From Prevotella falsenii DSM 22864 = JCM 15124 (GTDB lineage Bacteria > Bacteroidota > Bacteroidia > Bacteroidales > Bacteroidaceae): a stretch of DNA of 64,000 nt. Below the pieces are notes generated by a model. The model was not told where the DNA came from. It made no database searches and saw only the letters and a program-made list of their open reading frames with translations. Of the stretch, positions 56,322-64,000 are shown piece after piece. Numbering within the stretch: position 1 is the stretch's first letter; each line of letters begins with the position of its first letter. The translations under genes were made by a program, and so were the position numbers. The DNA lies in contig NZ_BAJY01000001.1 in the NCBI RefSeq assembly GCF_000613945.1, positions 62,001 through 126,000 of the forward strand, in the 5' to 3' direction.

Positions 56322-57770
56322 ATGACGATGTACCTATTTAAACTAAACATTGCACTCATCGTACTCTTCGGCTTTTACAAGCTGATGTTTTCGGGCGATA
56401 CATTCTTCTCGTGGCGCAGAGCAACGCTTATCGGAATGTATTTTGTTGCGATGTTGGTGCCGGGGCTGAACTGCTCTTATTGGATAAACAAGAGCGTCGG
56501 AATGGTGTCGATGGCAAACGAATATGCTGCCATTGTGCTGCCTGCCATAACCATAACACCGGGTAACGGAGGTGCAATGAACTGGGAAAGCACGGCGATG
56601 GTTATATATAATATGGTGGTTTGCCTGTTGTTGCTGCGCTTTTTGTGGCAGCTGGTTTCCATCGTAAGGCTGAAAAACAAATGCAAAACAGCAGAGATAA
56701 ACGGCACAAAGGTGTATTTATTGGAAAGCAACGAGGGACCGTTCTCGTTCTTCAACTGGATTTTTATTAATCCGACGAAGCATAAGAAACAGGAAATCGA
56801 CGAAATAATGACACACGAATTGGCACATTGCAGGCAGCGACATTCCGTAGACATTCTCTTTACAGAACTGTTTGCCATTGCCTTTTGGGCAAATCCGTTT
56901 GTGTGGTTGCTGAAGCGTGAAGTGCGATTGAACCTTGAATTTCTTGCCGACAACAATGTCTTGGCAAGTGGAACGGACAGCAAGGAATACCAATACCATT
57001 TGCTTGGATTGGCATATAGAAAGAATGTAGCTACTATATCAAATAATTTTAATGTTTTACCTCTTAAAAAGCGTATCAAAATGATGAACAAAAAACGAAC
57101 AAAGAGAATAGCAAAAGCAAAGTATGCACTTTACATTCCGTTGGCAGCAGCACTGCTTATTGTGAGCAACATCGAAACGGTTGCACGCGACATAGCAAAA
57201 GTTGCGAAGGCTATACCGATGGTAAAGGCGAGTGTTGAACAAGGAAAGAAGGCGGCTTTGCCATCTGACAACAAGCCGGCAGCAGTGGCAGAAAACCAAA
57301 AGAGCGTGCAGCCTGTTGAGCAAGTTGAAAGCACCGACGGCAAGATGGAAGCATTGGCAGAGAACAACAGCGAAGCAACAGTTCCTGAAGCAGTAGGAAA
57401 TCAGACTGAAGAAGCGGTTGAAGAACTGTTAGAGCAAGCACCCAAGAAAGCTCCGAAGAAAGTGTATAACAGCACTGATGTTATGCCTACTTTCAATGGA
57501 AACATGCATAAATATTTGGCAGAAAACCTGCGCTATCCGACAGAAGCTGTTAAGAACAATGAGCAAGGAACTGTTGTTGTGAAGTTTATTGTATCGGCAG
57601 AAGGTGAAGTCGTAGAGCCTGCGATTGCGCGTTCCGTTTCTCCGGCACTCGATAAAGAAGCACTTCGTGTGATTTCTGCAATGCCCAAATGGACTCCGGG
57701 TAAGATGAAAGGAAAGCCGGTTGCCGTGTATTTCCAGTTGCCGGTTTCTTTTAAGTTAAATGGAAAATAA
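56322..57770 (+). CDS. BlaR1-like M56 metalloprotease with TonB C-terminal domain
   Basis: A 482-aa membrane protein. N-terminal helices (about 4-20, 35-52, 95-112) surround an M56 peptidase domain with the zinc motif HELAH (165-169) in IMTHELAHCRQRHSVD. Another helix follows near residue 275. A long Lys/Glu/Ala-rich linker (about 300-385) then leads to a TonB C-terminal domain (MPTFNGNMHKYLAENLRYPTEAV to PVAVYFQLPVSFKLNG). The BlaR1 sensor domain for beta-lactams is replaced by the TonB-type domain. The signal it senses, and whether it cleaves BlaI, are not known. Confidence 0.92.
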   Translation: MTMYLFKLNIALIVLFGFYKLMFSGDTFFSWRRATLIGMYFVAMLVPGLNCSYWINKSVGMVSMANEYAAIVLPAITITPGNGGAMNWESTAMVIYNMVVCLLLLRFLWQLVSIVRLKNKCKTAEINGTKVYLLESNEGPFSFFNWIFINPTKHKKQEIDEIMTHELAHCRQRHSVDILFTELFAIAFWANPFVWLLKREVRLNLEFLADNNVLASGTDSKEYQYHLLGLAYRKNVATISNNFNVLPLKKRIKMMNKKRTKRIAKAKYALYIPLAAALLIVSNIETVARDIAKVAKAIPMVKASVEQGKKAALPSDNKPAAVAENQKSVQPVEQVESTDGKMEALAENNSEATVPEAVGNQTEEAVEELLEQAPKKAPKKVYNSTDVMPTFNGNMHKYLAENLRYPTEAVKNNEQGTVVVKFIVSAEGEVVEPAIARSVSPALDKEALRVISAMPKWTPGKMKGKPVAVYFQLPVSFKLNGK

Positions 57771-57854
57771 GCCGTGAATTGGCAAAAAATTAGTTCCCGT
57801 GGGGCTTTCAAGTGAATATAGCCTCACGGAAATAAGTATAAGAGCATATAAAAC

Positions 57855-58460
57855 AAGCGAAAAGATACTTAAAGAAAGAGTTGATTATTATTTAATGCGC
57901 TTATAATCAAGAAAAAGTGAAGTGTTTTCGTCCGCAAATTCCTACACCAAACTCGCATTATTCATAAACGAAAAGAAGATAATAAAGGTATAAATATTTT
58001 TCACAAGCATAAGTATCGCTTAACTCTTTATCCACCGGTGTATTACAAAACCTATTGTTGTGCGTTCCAAAAGCGGCGGTTTTGCATCGCAAAACAGCCG
58101 CTTTCGCAATGTCAAAACGCAATTATCACTTTTTAACGGAATTATCTTTATAAGATTAAACGGAAAATCTCTCACGGCTTCATTAGCGGACCTGCTTAAA
58201 CCCCAATCGCTCATTGGGACGCCTTTGCTTAGATGTGTTATTACCGTCATGCTTCCTTACCGGTTTCGTCCGCTTGCCGGCATCTGCACAGCCATTACAT
58301 CTCGACGTAGCCCGCTACGCCTTCGATGAAATGCCGGCACAGTTGCTCAACAATCGAACAAAACCGGTAAAGGACACTGATGACCGATTGGAGTTAAAAA
58401 CATCTGCAAGATTACCTTTTTAGTCTGTTTGCCTTATGCCGAACTCACATTATCCGAAAC
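57855..58460 (-). repeat. 22-nt-core dispersed element, copy J, interrupted
   Basis: Inverted copy with distal part ATACTTAAAGAAAGAG (about 57869). It has three core units (58042, 58064, 58086), flank ACTTTTTAACGGAATTATC and the segment CATTAGCGGACCTGCTT. The 197-bp element follows at 58199-58395, after which the copy resumes with AACATCTGCAAGATTAC. Compare copy D, where this segment is continuous. The remainder of the gap to 58693 shows no clear feature. Confidence 0.8.
58199..58395 (+). repeat. 197-bp inverted-repeat element, copy 2
   Basis: Begins AACCCCAATCG and ends CGATTGGAGTT. It is inserted in a 22-nt-core dispersed element (copy J). The interior is highly similar to copies 1 and 3 without length changes. 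Confidence 0.85.
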
Positions 58461-58693
58461 TTTACATACTTGATGTTATTAAATGCCACAATAGGCGTTT
58501 TGCCGTTAAAAATCAACATTTTAGCACCATTCTGTAAGTATAAAAGCAGAATAGCATACATATCGTGAGCATGCGCTCAAGGGCGAAACGTTTTTTATTT
58601 TGTTTTTTTATCGCTAAATATTTTGCCAATTCAATAATTATATAGACCTTTACACCAGAAATCTAACCATAAATAAAACAAGGAAATAATTCT

Positions 58694-60592
58694 ATGGAGG
58701 AACAAATCGAAGTGAAAGAGTTGGAACACGTTGTAGTGTTGTTCTCCGGAGACTCGGGTGATGGTATGCAGCTGGCCGGTAACATTTTCTCAAATGTTTC
58801 TGCCACTGTGGGTAATGGCATCTCTACATTTCCGGACTATCCTGCCGACATTCGTGCCCCGCAAGGCTCACTCACGGGAGTTAGTGGATTTAGAGTTCAC
58901 ATCGGTGCCGGTAAGGTTTATACGCCGGGCGACAAATGCGATGTGTTGGTAGCAATGAATGCAGCTGCCCTTAAAACTCAGTACAAAAACTGTAAACCAC
59001 AAGGAACGGTCATCATCGACACCGATTCTTTCAGTTCACGCGACTTGAAGAAAGCGGACTTTGCAACCGATGATTACTTGAAAGAAATGGGTATCGACCC
59101 GGACCGTGTGGTTGCTTGTCCTATCACAAAGATGGTAAAGGACTGCCTTGCTGACACAGGAATGGACAACAAGGCGATGCTAAAGTGCCGTAATATGTTC
59201 GCACTCGGCTTGGTTTGCTGGTTGTTCAACCGCGACCTTGAGTTGGTTAATAACTTCTTGACGGATAAATTTAAGAAGAAACCGGCCATTGCCGAAGCTA
59301 ACATCAAAGTTGTTGCTGCCGGCTACAACTACGGACACAACGTTCACGCATCGGTTCCCAACACCTATCGCATTGAAACTAAGGAGAAGGTGGCAGGCCG
59401 TTACATGGACATTACAGGTAACAAGGCTACTGCTTACGGCTTAATGGCTGCTGCTGAAAAGGCCGGTTTGACCCTCTTCTTGGGTTCTTACCCTATTACA
59501 CCTGCAACAGACATTCTTCACGAATTGGCAAAACACAAGTCGATGGGCGTTGTAACTGTGCAATGTGAAGACGAAATCTCAGGTGCAGCATCTGCAATCG
59601 GTGCATCGTTTGCCGGTGCATTGGCTGCCACTTCTACATCAGGTCCCGGTATCTGCTTGAAGAGTGAGGCTTTGAACCTTGCTGTTATCGACGAGTTGCC
59701 ACTCGTTATTATCGACGTTCAGCGCGGTGGACCATCTACCGGTCTTCCTACAAAGAGCGAGCAGACTGACCTCTTGCAAGTGCTCTACGGTCGTAACGGC
59801 GAAAGCCCTATGCCTGTAATAGCCGCTACAAGTCCGACGGACTGCTTCGATGCAGCCTTTGCAGCTTGTAAGATGGCACTCGAATACATGACTCCTGTTG
59901 TATTGCTCACTGACGCTTTCATTGCAAACGGTTCTTCAGCTTGGAAGTTACCACAGTTTGAAGACCTTCCGGAAATCCGTCCTCACTATGCTACGGAAGC
60001 ACAACGTTATAAATATACTCCTTACAAACGCGACGAATATAGCAACGTTCGCTATTGGGCTATTCCGGGAATGGAAGGCTACGAGCATATCCTTGGTGGT
60101 CTTGAGAAGGACGGAAAGACAGGTGCTATCTCGACTGACGCAGAAAACCATCACCTTATGGACAACTTGCGTTTCGACAAAGTTGCACGCATACCTGTTC
60201 CGGACTTGGAAGTACAAGGCGATAAGGACGATGCAGACTTGCTCATCGTAGGTTTCGGCAGTACATACGGCCACTTGTATTCAGCAATGCAGGAACTTCG
60301 TGCAAAGGGACACAAGATTGCACTCGCGCAGTTTAAGTATGTAAACCCATTGCCAAAGAACACCGCCGAAGTATTGTCTCGTTACAAAAAGGTGGTTGTA
60401 GCAGAGCAGAACCTCGGTCAGCTCGCAGCATTGCTTCGTATCCGCATTAACAACTTCGCTCCATATCAGTATAACCAAGTGAAGGGTCAGCCATTTGTTG
60501 TTCAAGAACTTGTACAAGGTTTCGAACGCTTACTGACACTTCCTGCACCAAAGGACGAAGGTGGTACGTTCTATTCAAGAATCTTACAATAA
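58694..60592 (+). CDS. korA: 2-oxoglutarate:ferredoxin oxidoreductase, alpha subunit
   Basis: A 632-aa subunit combining the gamma domain (HVVVLFSGDSGDGMQLAGNIFSN) with the alpha domain, which has the pyrimidine-binding motif LFLGSYPITPATDILHELAKH and then FAGALAATSTSGPGICLKSEAL. With KorB it oxidises a 2-oxoacid, most likely 2-oxoglutarate, to acyl-CoA and reduces ferredoxin. The gamma-alpha fusion is the form typical of KorA. It is followed 17 bases later by korB and then by sucCD, supporting 2-oxoglutarate as substrate. Confidence 0.92.
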   Translation: MEEQIEVKELEHVVVLFSGDSGDGMQLAGNIFSNVSATVGNGISTFPDYPADIRAPQGSLTGVSGFRVHIGAGKVYTPGDKCDVLVAMNAAALKTQYKNCKPQGTVIIDTDSFSSRDLKKADFATDDYLKEMGIDPDRVVACPITKMVKDCLADTGMDNKAMLKCRNMFALGLVCWLFNRDLELVNNFLTDKFKKKPAIAEANIKVVAAGYNYGHNVHASVPNTYRIETKEKVAGRYMDITGNKATAYGLMAAAEKAGLTLFLGSYPITPATDILHELAKHKSMGVVTVQCEDEISGAASAIGASFAGALAATSTSGPGICLKSEALNLAVIDELPLVIIDVQRGGPSTGLPTKSEQTDLLQVLYGRNGESPMPVIAATSPTDCFDAAFAACKMALEYMTPVVLLTDAFIANGSSAWKLPQFEDLPEIRPHYATEAQRYKYTPYKRDEYSNVRYWAIPGMEGYEHILGGLEKDGKTGAISTDAENHHLMDNLRFDKVARIPVPDLEVQGDKDDADLLIVGFGSTYGHLYSAMQELRAKGHKIALAQFKYVNPLPKNTAEVLSRYKKVVVAEQNLGQLAALLRIRINNFAPYQYNQVKGQPFVVQELVQGFERLLTLPAPKDEGGTFYSRILQ

Positions 60593-60609
60593 TTAAGGAG
60601 GAAAACAAG

Positions 60610-61617
60610 ATGACTCAGTATACAGACAAAGATTATAAGAAAGGTCAGCCAAGATGGTGCCCCGGTTGTGGCGACCATTTCTTCTTGGCGAGTTTACATA
60701 AAGCAATGGCAGAGTTAGGAGTTCCTCCATACGAAACTGCCGTTATCTCAGGTATCGGTTGTTCAAGCCGTTTGCCTTATTATGTCAGCACTTATGCCAT
60801 GCAGACCATTCACGGTCGTGCAGCTGCGATTGCAACAGGTTTAAAGGTTGCAAATCCAAAACTTACGGTTTGGCAGGTTTCAGGCGACGGCGACGGATTG
60901 GCTATCGGTGGTAACCACTTCATTCATGCAATGAGAAGAAACATCGATATTAACATTATCCTTCTCAACAATCGCATATATGGTTTAACAAAAGGACAGT
61001 ACTCTCCAACCAGCCCTCGTGGTTTCGTTTCTAAGTCAAGTCCTTACGGCACGGTGGAAGACCCATTCCGTCCGGCTGAACTCTGCTTCGGTGCACGCGG
61101 CAAGTTCTTCGCTCGTACAGTTGCTACCGATGCACCTGAAACCATTGCTGTATTGAAAGCTGCCAAGCAGCACAAAGGTGCAGCAGTCTGCGAAATTCTT
61201 CAGAACTGTGTAATCTTCAACGAAGGTTGCCACGATGCAGTTTACAACAAGGAAGGACGTAAGGCCAATGCTATCTATCTGGAGCACGGCAAACCGTTAA
61301 TCTTCGGTGTAGACAACGAATTTGGCTTGGTACAAGAAGGCTTTGGCTTGAAGGTTGTGAAGATAGGTGAAGACGGTTACACCATCGACGATATTCTCGT
61401 TCATGATGCACACTGCGAAGACGATACCTTGCAGTTGAAGTTAGCAATGATGGATACAAAGGACGGCTTCCCTGTAGCATTGGGAATTATCCGCGATGTT
61501 GAAGCTCCTACCTACGATGAAGCAGTTTGGGAGCAGATAGAAGAGGTGAAGACGAAGAAGCCTTACCACAACTTTTCAGAGTTGCTCGAAACGAACGACA
61601 TCTGGGAAGTTAAGTAA
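60610..61617 (+). CDS. korB: 2-oxoglutarate:ferredoxin oxidoreductase, beta subunit
   Basis: A 335-aa thiamine-diphosphate subunit: RWCPGCGDHFFLASLHKAM, ISGIGCSSRLPYYV and the TPP/Mg motif SGDGDGLAIGGNHFIHAMRRNIDINIILLNNRIYGLTKGQ. It binds TPP, Mg and, through cysteines, an Fe-S cluster. It uses the cofactor made by the thiamine operon elsewhere in the window. A ribosome-binding AAGGAGG lies at 60595-60601. A 197-bp element sits between this gene and its terminator. Confidence 0.93.
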   Translation: MTQYTDKDYKKGQPRWCPGCGDHFFLASLHKAMAELGVPPYETAVISGIGCSSRLPYYVSTYAMQTIHGRAAAIATGLKVANPKLTVWQVSGDGDGLAIGGNHFIHAMRRNIDINIILLNNRIYGLTKGQYSPTSPRGFVSKSSPYGTVEDPFRPAELCFGARGKFFARTVATDAPETIAVLKAAKQHKGAAVCEILQNCVIFNEGCHDAVYNKEGRKANAIYLEHGKPLIFGVDNEFGLVQEGFGLKVVKIGEDGYTIDDILVHDAHCEDDTLQLKLAMMDTKDGFPVALGIIRDVEAPTYDEAVWEQIEEVKTKKPYHNFSELLETNDIWEVK

Positions 61618-61641
61618 ATTATCTTTGACAGAATTATATCA

Positions 61642-61838
61642 AACCCCAATCGGTCATTAGAGTCCTTGACTGATTTTGTTCGATTGTTGAGCAGATGTGC
61701 CGGCATTTCATCGAAGGCGTAGCGGGCTACGGCGAGATGGAATGGCTGCGCATCTGCCGGCAAGCGGACGAAAGCAGTAAGGAAGCACGACGGTAATGAC
61801 AAATATAAGCAAAGGCGTCCTAATGACCTATTGGGGTT
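61642..61838 (-). repeat. 197-bp inverted-repeat element, copy 3
   Basis: Opposite orientation to copies 1 and 2. Starts AACCCCAATCGGTCATTAG and ends CTAATGACCTATTGGGGTT, so the outer 20 bases are almost perfect inverted repeats. It begins 25 bases after the korB stop and ends just before the likely korAB terminator. Confidence 0.85.
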
Positions 61839-61849
61839 AAAATATCCGG

Positions 61850-61888
61850 AGAGGGTGTTCCCTGACACCAAGGGCATACCCTCTTTTG
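61850..61888 (+). terminator. Terminator of the korAB unit
   Basis: AGAGGGTGTTCCCT pairs with AGGGCATACCCTCT with two mismatches, then TTTT. It follows the 197-bp element, so that element would be transcribed with korAB. Confidence 0.7.
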
Positions 61889-61985
61889 GGTTTCAGTCTA
61901 AGATTATGCGCCCATAAACATTATAAAAGTGGAACGTATAACATAATTTAGGCTTTTACAATTTTCATAACTGAAAGTAATTTCG

Positions 61986-61993
61986 TAAATTTG
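61986..61993 (+). promoter_or_regulatory. -7 box ahead of sucC
   Basis: TAAATTTG at 61986-61993, 164 bases before sucC. The -33 region has only a weak ATTT. The leader between here and sucC (61994-62157) shows no recognised element. Confidence 0.45.
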
Positions 61994-62157
61994 TTGCGTA
62001 AAAGGCATTACGCCTTGCACGATAAAAAACTAAGTACGCCTTATGCCGCATAAGCAATTCTTCCAATATAATTGCTGTCAAGCAAGGTGTTTCACTTTCA
62101 GAACATTCGGAAAAGACAATTAAAATAACAATATAGTATTAACTAATTACATTTACT

Positions 62158-63291
62158 ATGAAAGTTCATGAATACCAGGCAAAAGAGTTTTTTGCAAGTT
62201 ATGGGATTCCAGTACAACGCGGTATCGTTTGCCGCACACCGGAAGAAGCCGTAAAGGCATACGAAGAACTGGGTGTAGAACTGGCTGTTGTTAAAGCACA
62301 GGTACACACAGGTGGTCGTGGTAAGGCCGGTGGTGTGAAGTTGGGCAAGACTGCTGAAGAAGTTCGCACACATGCAAGTAATATCCTCGGCATGGATATT
62401 AAAGGTTTCATCGTAGACCGCGTACTTGTTTGTGCAGCACTCGACATCAAGTCAGAGTTCTACGTTAGTATCCTTCCCGACCGCAAGTCAAAGTCAGCTA
62501 TCTTCATGGTTAGCCGCGAAGGTGGTATGGACATCGAGGCAGTGGCTAAGGAAACACCGGAAAAGATTGCCAAAATCGCAATCGACCCATTAGTTGGTTT
62601 GAACGACTACAAGGCTCGCGAGATTGCTTTCAAGCTCTTCGACGATAAGAAGTACGTTAATCAGGCTGTGCCTTTGTTCAAGAATTTGTATCGTCTCTTC
62701 GTAGAGAAAGATGCTTCTTTGACAGAAATCAACCCACTCGTTATTACCGGACAAGACGAACTCTCTGCAGTAGACGCAAAGATGACATTCGATAATAACG
62801 CACTCTTCCGTCACCCTGACGTGTTCGAACTCTTCGAACCAACAGAAGACGAAAAGAAAGAACAAGAAGCTAAGGAAAAAGGTTTCAGCTACGTAAACCT
62901 CGGTGGCGAAATTGGCTGCATGGTAAACGGTGCCGGTCTTGCTATGGCTACCATGGATATGATTAAGCTCTATGGTGGCAATCCTGCAAACTTCCTCGAC
63001 ATTGGTGGCAGCTCTAACCCAACAAAGATTGTAGAAGCAATGAAGCTCCTCCTTTCAGACAAACACGTAAAGGTAGTTCTCATCAATATCTTTGGTGGTA
63101 TCACACGTTGCGACGACGTTGCCAAAGGACTTATCGAAGCCTTCAAATTCATTGAAACCGATATGCCTATCGTTATCCGCCTTACGGGTACCAACGAGGC
63201 TGAAGGACGCGAATTGCTCAAGGGTACCAAGTTCCACGTTGCTACAACAATGAGCGAAGCTGGCCACATGGCAGTAGACCTCTGCAAGTAA
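62158..63291 (+). CDS. sucC: Succinyl-CoA synthetase beta subunit
   Basis: A 377-aa ATP-grasp subunit that with SucD converts succinyl-CoA, phosphate and ADP or GDP to succinate, CoA and ATP or GTP. Typical blocks are KVHEYQAKEFFASYGIPVQRG, VVKAQVHTGGRGKAGGVKL, SLTEINPLVI, GAGLAMATMDMIKLYGG and NIFGGITRCDDVAKGL. The length is slightly shorter than E. coli SucC, as usual. sucD follows after 29 bases. Confidence 0.96.
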   Translation: MKVHEYQAKEFFASYGIPVQRGIVCRTPEEAVKAYEELGVELAVVKAQVHTGGRGKAGGVKLGKTAEEVRTHASNILGMDIKGFIVDRVLVCAALDIKSEFYVSILPDRKSKSAIFMVSREGGMDIEAVAKETPEKIAKIAIDPLVGLNDYKAREIAFKLFDDKKYVNQAVPLFKNLYRLFVEKDASLTEINPLVITGQDELSAVDAKMTFDNNALFRHPDVFELFEPTEDEKKEQEAKEKGFSYVNLGGEIGCMVNGAGLAMATMDMIKLYGGNPANFLDIGGSSNPTKIVEAMKLLLSDKHVKVVLINIFGGITRCDDVAKGLIEAFKFIETDMPIVIRLTGTNEAEGRELLKGTKFHVATTMSEAGHMAVDLCK

Positions 63292-63320
63292 TTTATTTCG
63301 TTTTTAAACATTGAGAAAAA

Positions 63321-64000
63321 ATGAGTATTTTAATTAACAAAGATACACGCCTTATCGTTCAAGGCATTACAGGTCGCGACGGTAGTTTCCACGCTACCAA
63401 GATGAAAGAATACGGTACTAACGTTGTAGGTGGCACATCACCCGGCAAGGCCGGTCAAGAAGTAGCAGGCATTCCTGTGTTCAATACAGTTCGCGACGCA
63501 GTTGAAGCAACCAATGCCAATACATCAGTAATCTTCGTTCCTGCTGCTTTTGCAAAGGACGCTATGCTCGAAGCTGCTGATGCAGGCATCAAATTGATTA
63601 TTTGTATTACCGAAGGCGTTCCCACACTCGACGTGGTTGAGGCTTACCGCTATATCCAGATTAAGGGCGCACAGCTTATCGGACCTAACTGTCCGGGCTT
63701 GATTTCTCCGGGAGAAAGCATGGTGGGTATTATGCCGACAAACATTTTCAAGAAGGGACATACAGGTGTCATCAGCCGTTCAGGAACTTTGACCTACCAA
63801 GTTGTTGCTGCACTAACTGCAGAAGGTATGGGACAATCTTCAGCTATCGGCGTAGGTGGCGACCCTATCGTAGGTCTCTACTTCCAAGAGTTGCTCGAAA
63901 TGTTCCAGAACGACCCCGAAACCGACAGCATTGCAATCATCGGCGAAATCGGTGGCGATGCCGAAGAGCGTGCAGCTGAGTACATCAAGCAGTACGTAAC
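63321..64000 (+). CDS. sucD: Succinyl-CoA synthetase alpha subunit (partial)
   Basis: The frame opens at ATG 63321 and runs off the window edge after about 226 codons. CoA-binding Rossmann motif and following blocks are [46 protein letters not shown] and [15 protein letters not shown]. The phospho-acceptor His lies beyond the window. It pairs with sucC upstream. Confidence 0.95.
   Translation, partial: MSILINKDTRLIVQGITGRDGSFHATKMKEYGTNVVGGTSPGKAGQEVAGIPVFNTVRDAVEATNANTSVIFVPAAFAKDAMLEAADAGIKLIICITEGVPTLDVVEAYRYIQIKGAQLIGPNCPGLISPGESMVGIMPTNIFKKGHTGVISRSGTLTYQVVAALTAEGMGQSSAIGVGGDPIVGLYFQELLEMFQNDPETDSIAIIGEIGGDAEERAAEYIKQYV

Overview
The window reads as a chromosomal stretch of an anaerobic Bacteroidota, most likely an oral Prevotella of the P. 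intermedia type. The grounds are: promoters of the Bacteroidota form (-33 TTTG, -7 TAnnTTTG) ahead of many genes, a secreted leucine-rich-repeat protein whose C-terminus resembles a type IX secretion sorting domain, a lipoprotein glutaminyl cyclase of the periodontal-anaerobe type, ferredoxin-dependent 2-oxoacid oxidoreductase and a flavodiiron protein. The genus is an inference; no rRNA gene is present to settle it.

Layout. 1-2.1 kb: end of a possible OmpH-like gene, murI, argR. 2.4-5.4 kb: a YtrA-type operon (ABC ATPase, GIN-domain lipoprotein, permease, GntR regulator) with a promoter and near-perfect palindromic operator. 5.6-12.7 kb: pepO endopeptidase, acyl-CoA ligase, prfB without programmed frameshift, a small membrane protein, CYTH and VanZ-like genes. 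12.7-18.7 kb: a frameshifted helix-hairpin-helix gene, an unknown helical protein with an SFG-rich lipoprotein, and a TonB-dependent receptor. 19.4-25.6 kb: a UPF0597 cysteine-desulfidase-like gene and a riboswitch-controlled thiamine operon (thiD-thiE-thiC-Thi4-thiE2). 26.3-30.5 kb: split ThrE exporter, LysR regulator, glutathione peroxidase, Sir2. 30.6-40.1 kb: three tandem FKBP isomerases, an AsnC/Lrp regulator, a peptide-catabolism cluster (GATase-dipeptidase fusion, glutaminyl cyclase, C1 aminopeptidase) and a LytTR two-component pair. 40.6-46.8 kb: a single-strand, GC-richer block of oxidoreductases, secreted enzymes and an SMR transporter. 47.1-57.8 kb: LRR surface protein, patatin, M16 protease, flavodiiron protein, acyltransferase, and a BlaI/BlaR1-like pair. 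58.7-64 kb: korAB followed by sucCD, which together take 2-oxoglutarate to succinate.

The intergenic DNA is the most unusual part. A dispersed element family (eight recognisable copies plus a degenerate one) carries a core array with a strict 22-nt period, and four other intergenic arrays have the same 22-nt period with unrelated unit sequences. A second family, about 197 bp with terminal inverted repeats, has three copies. One of them sits inside a 22-nt element, and the corresponding unoccupied site is visible in another copy. Seven apparent frameshifts interrupt six otherwise normal genes, six of them compatible with loss of a single base. They may be sequencing errors or true decay.
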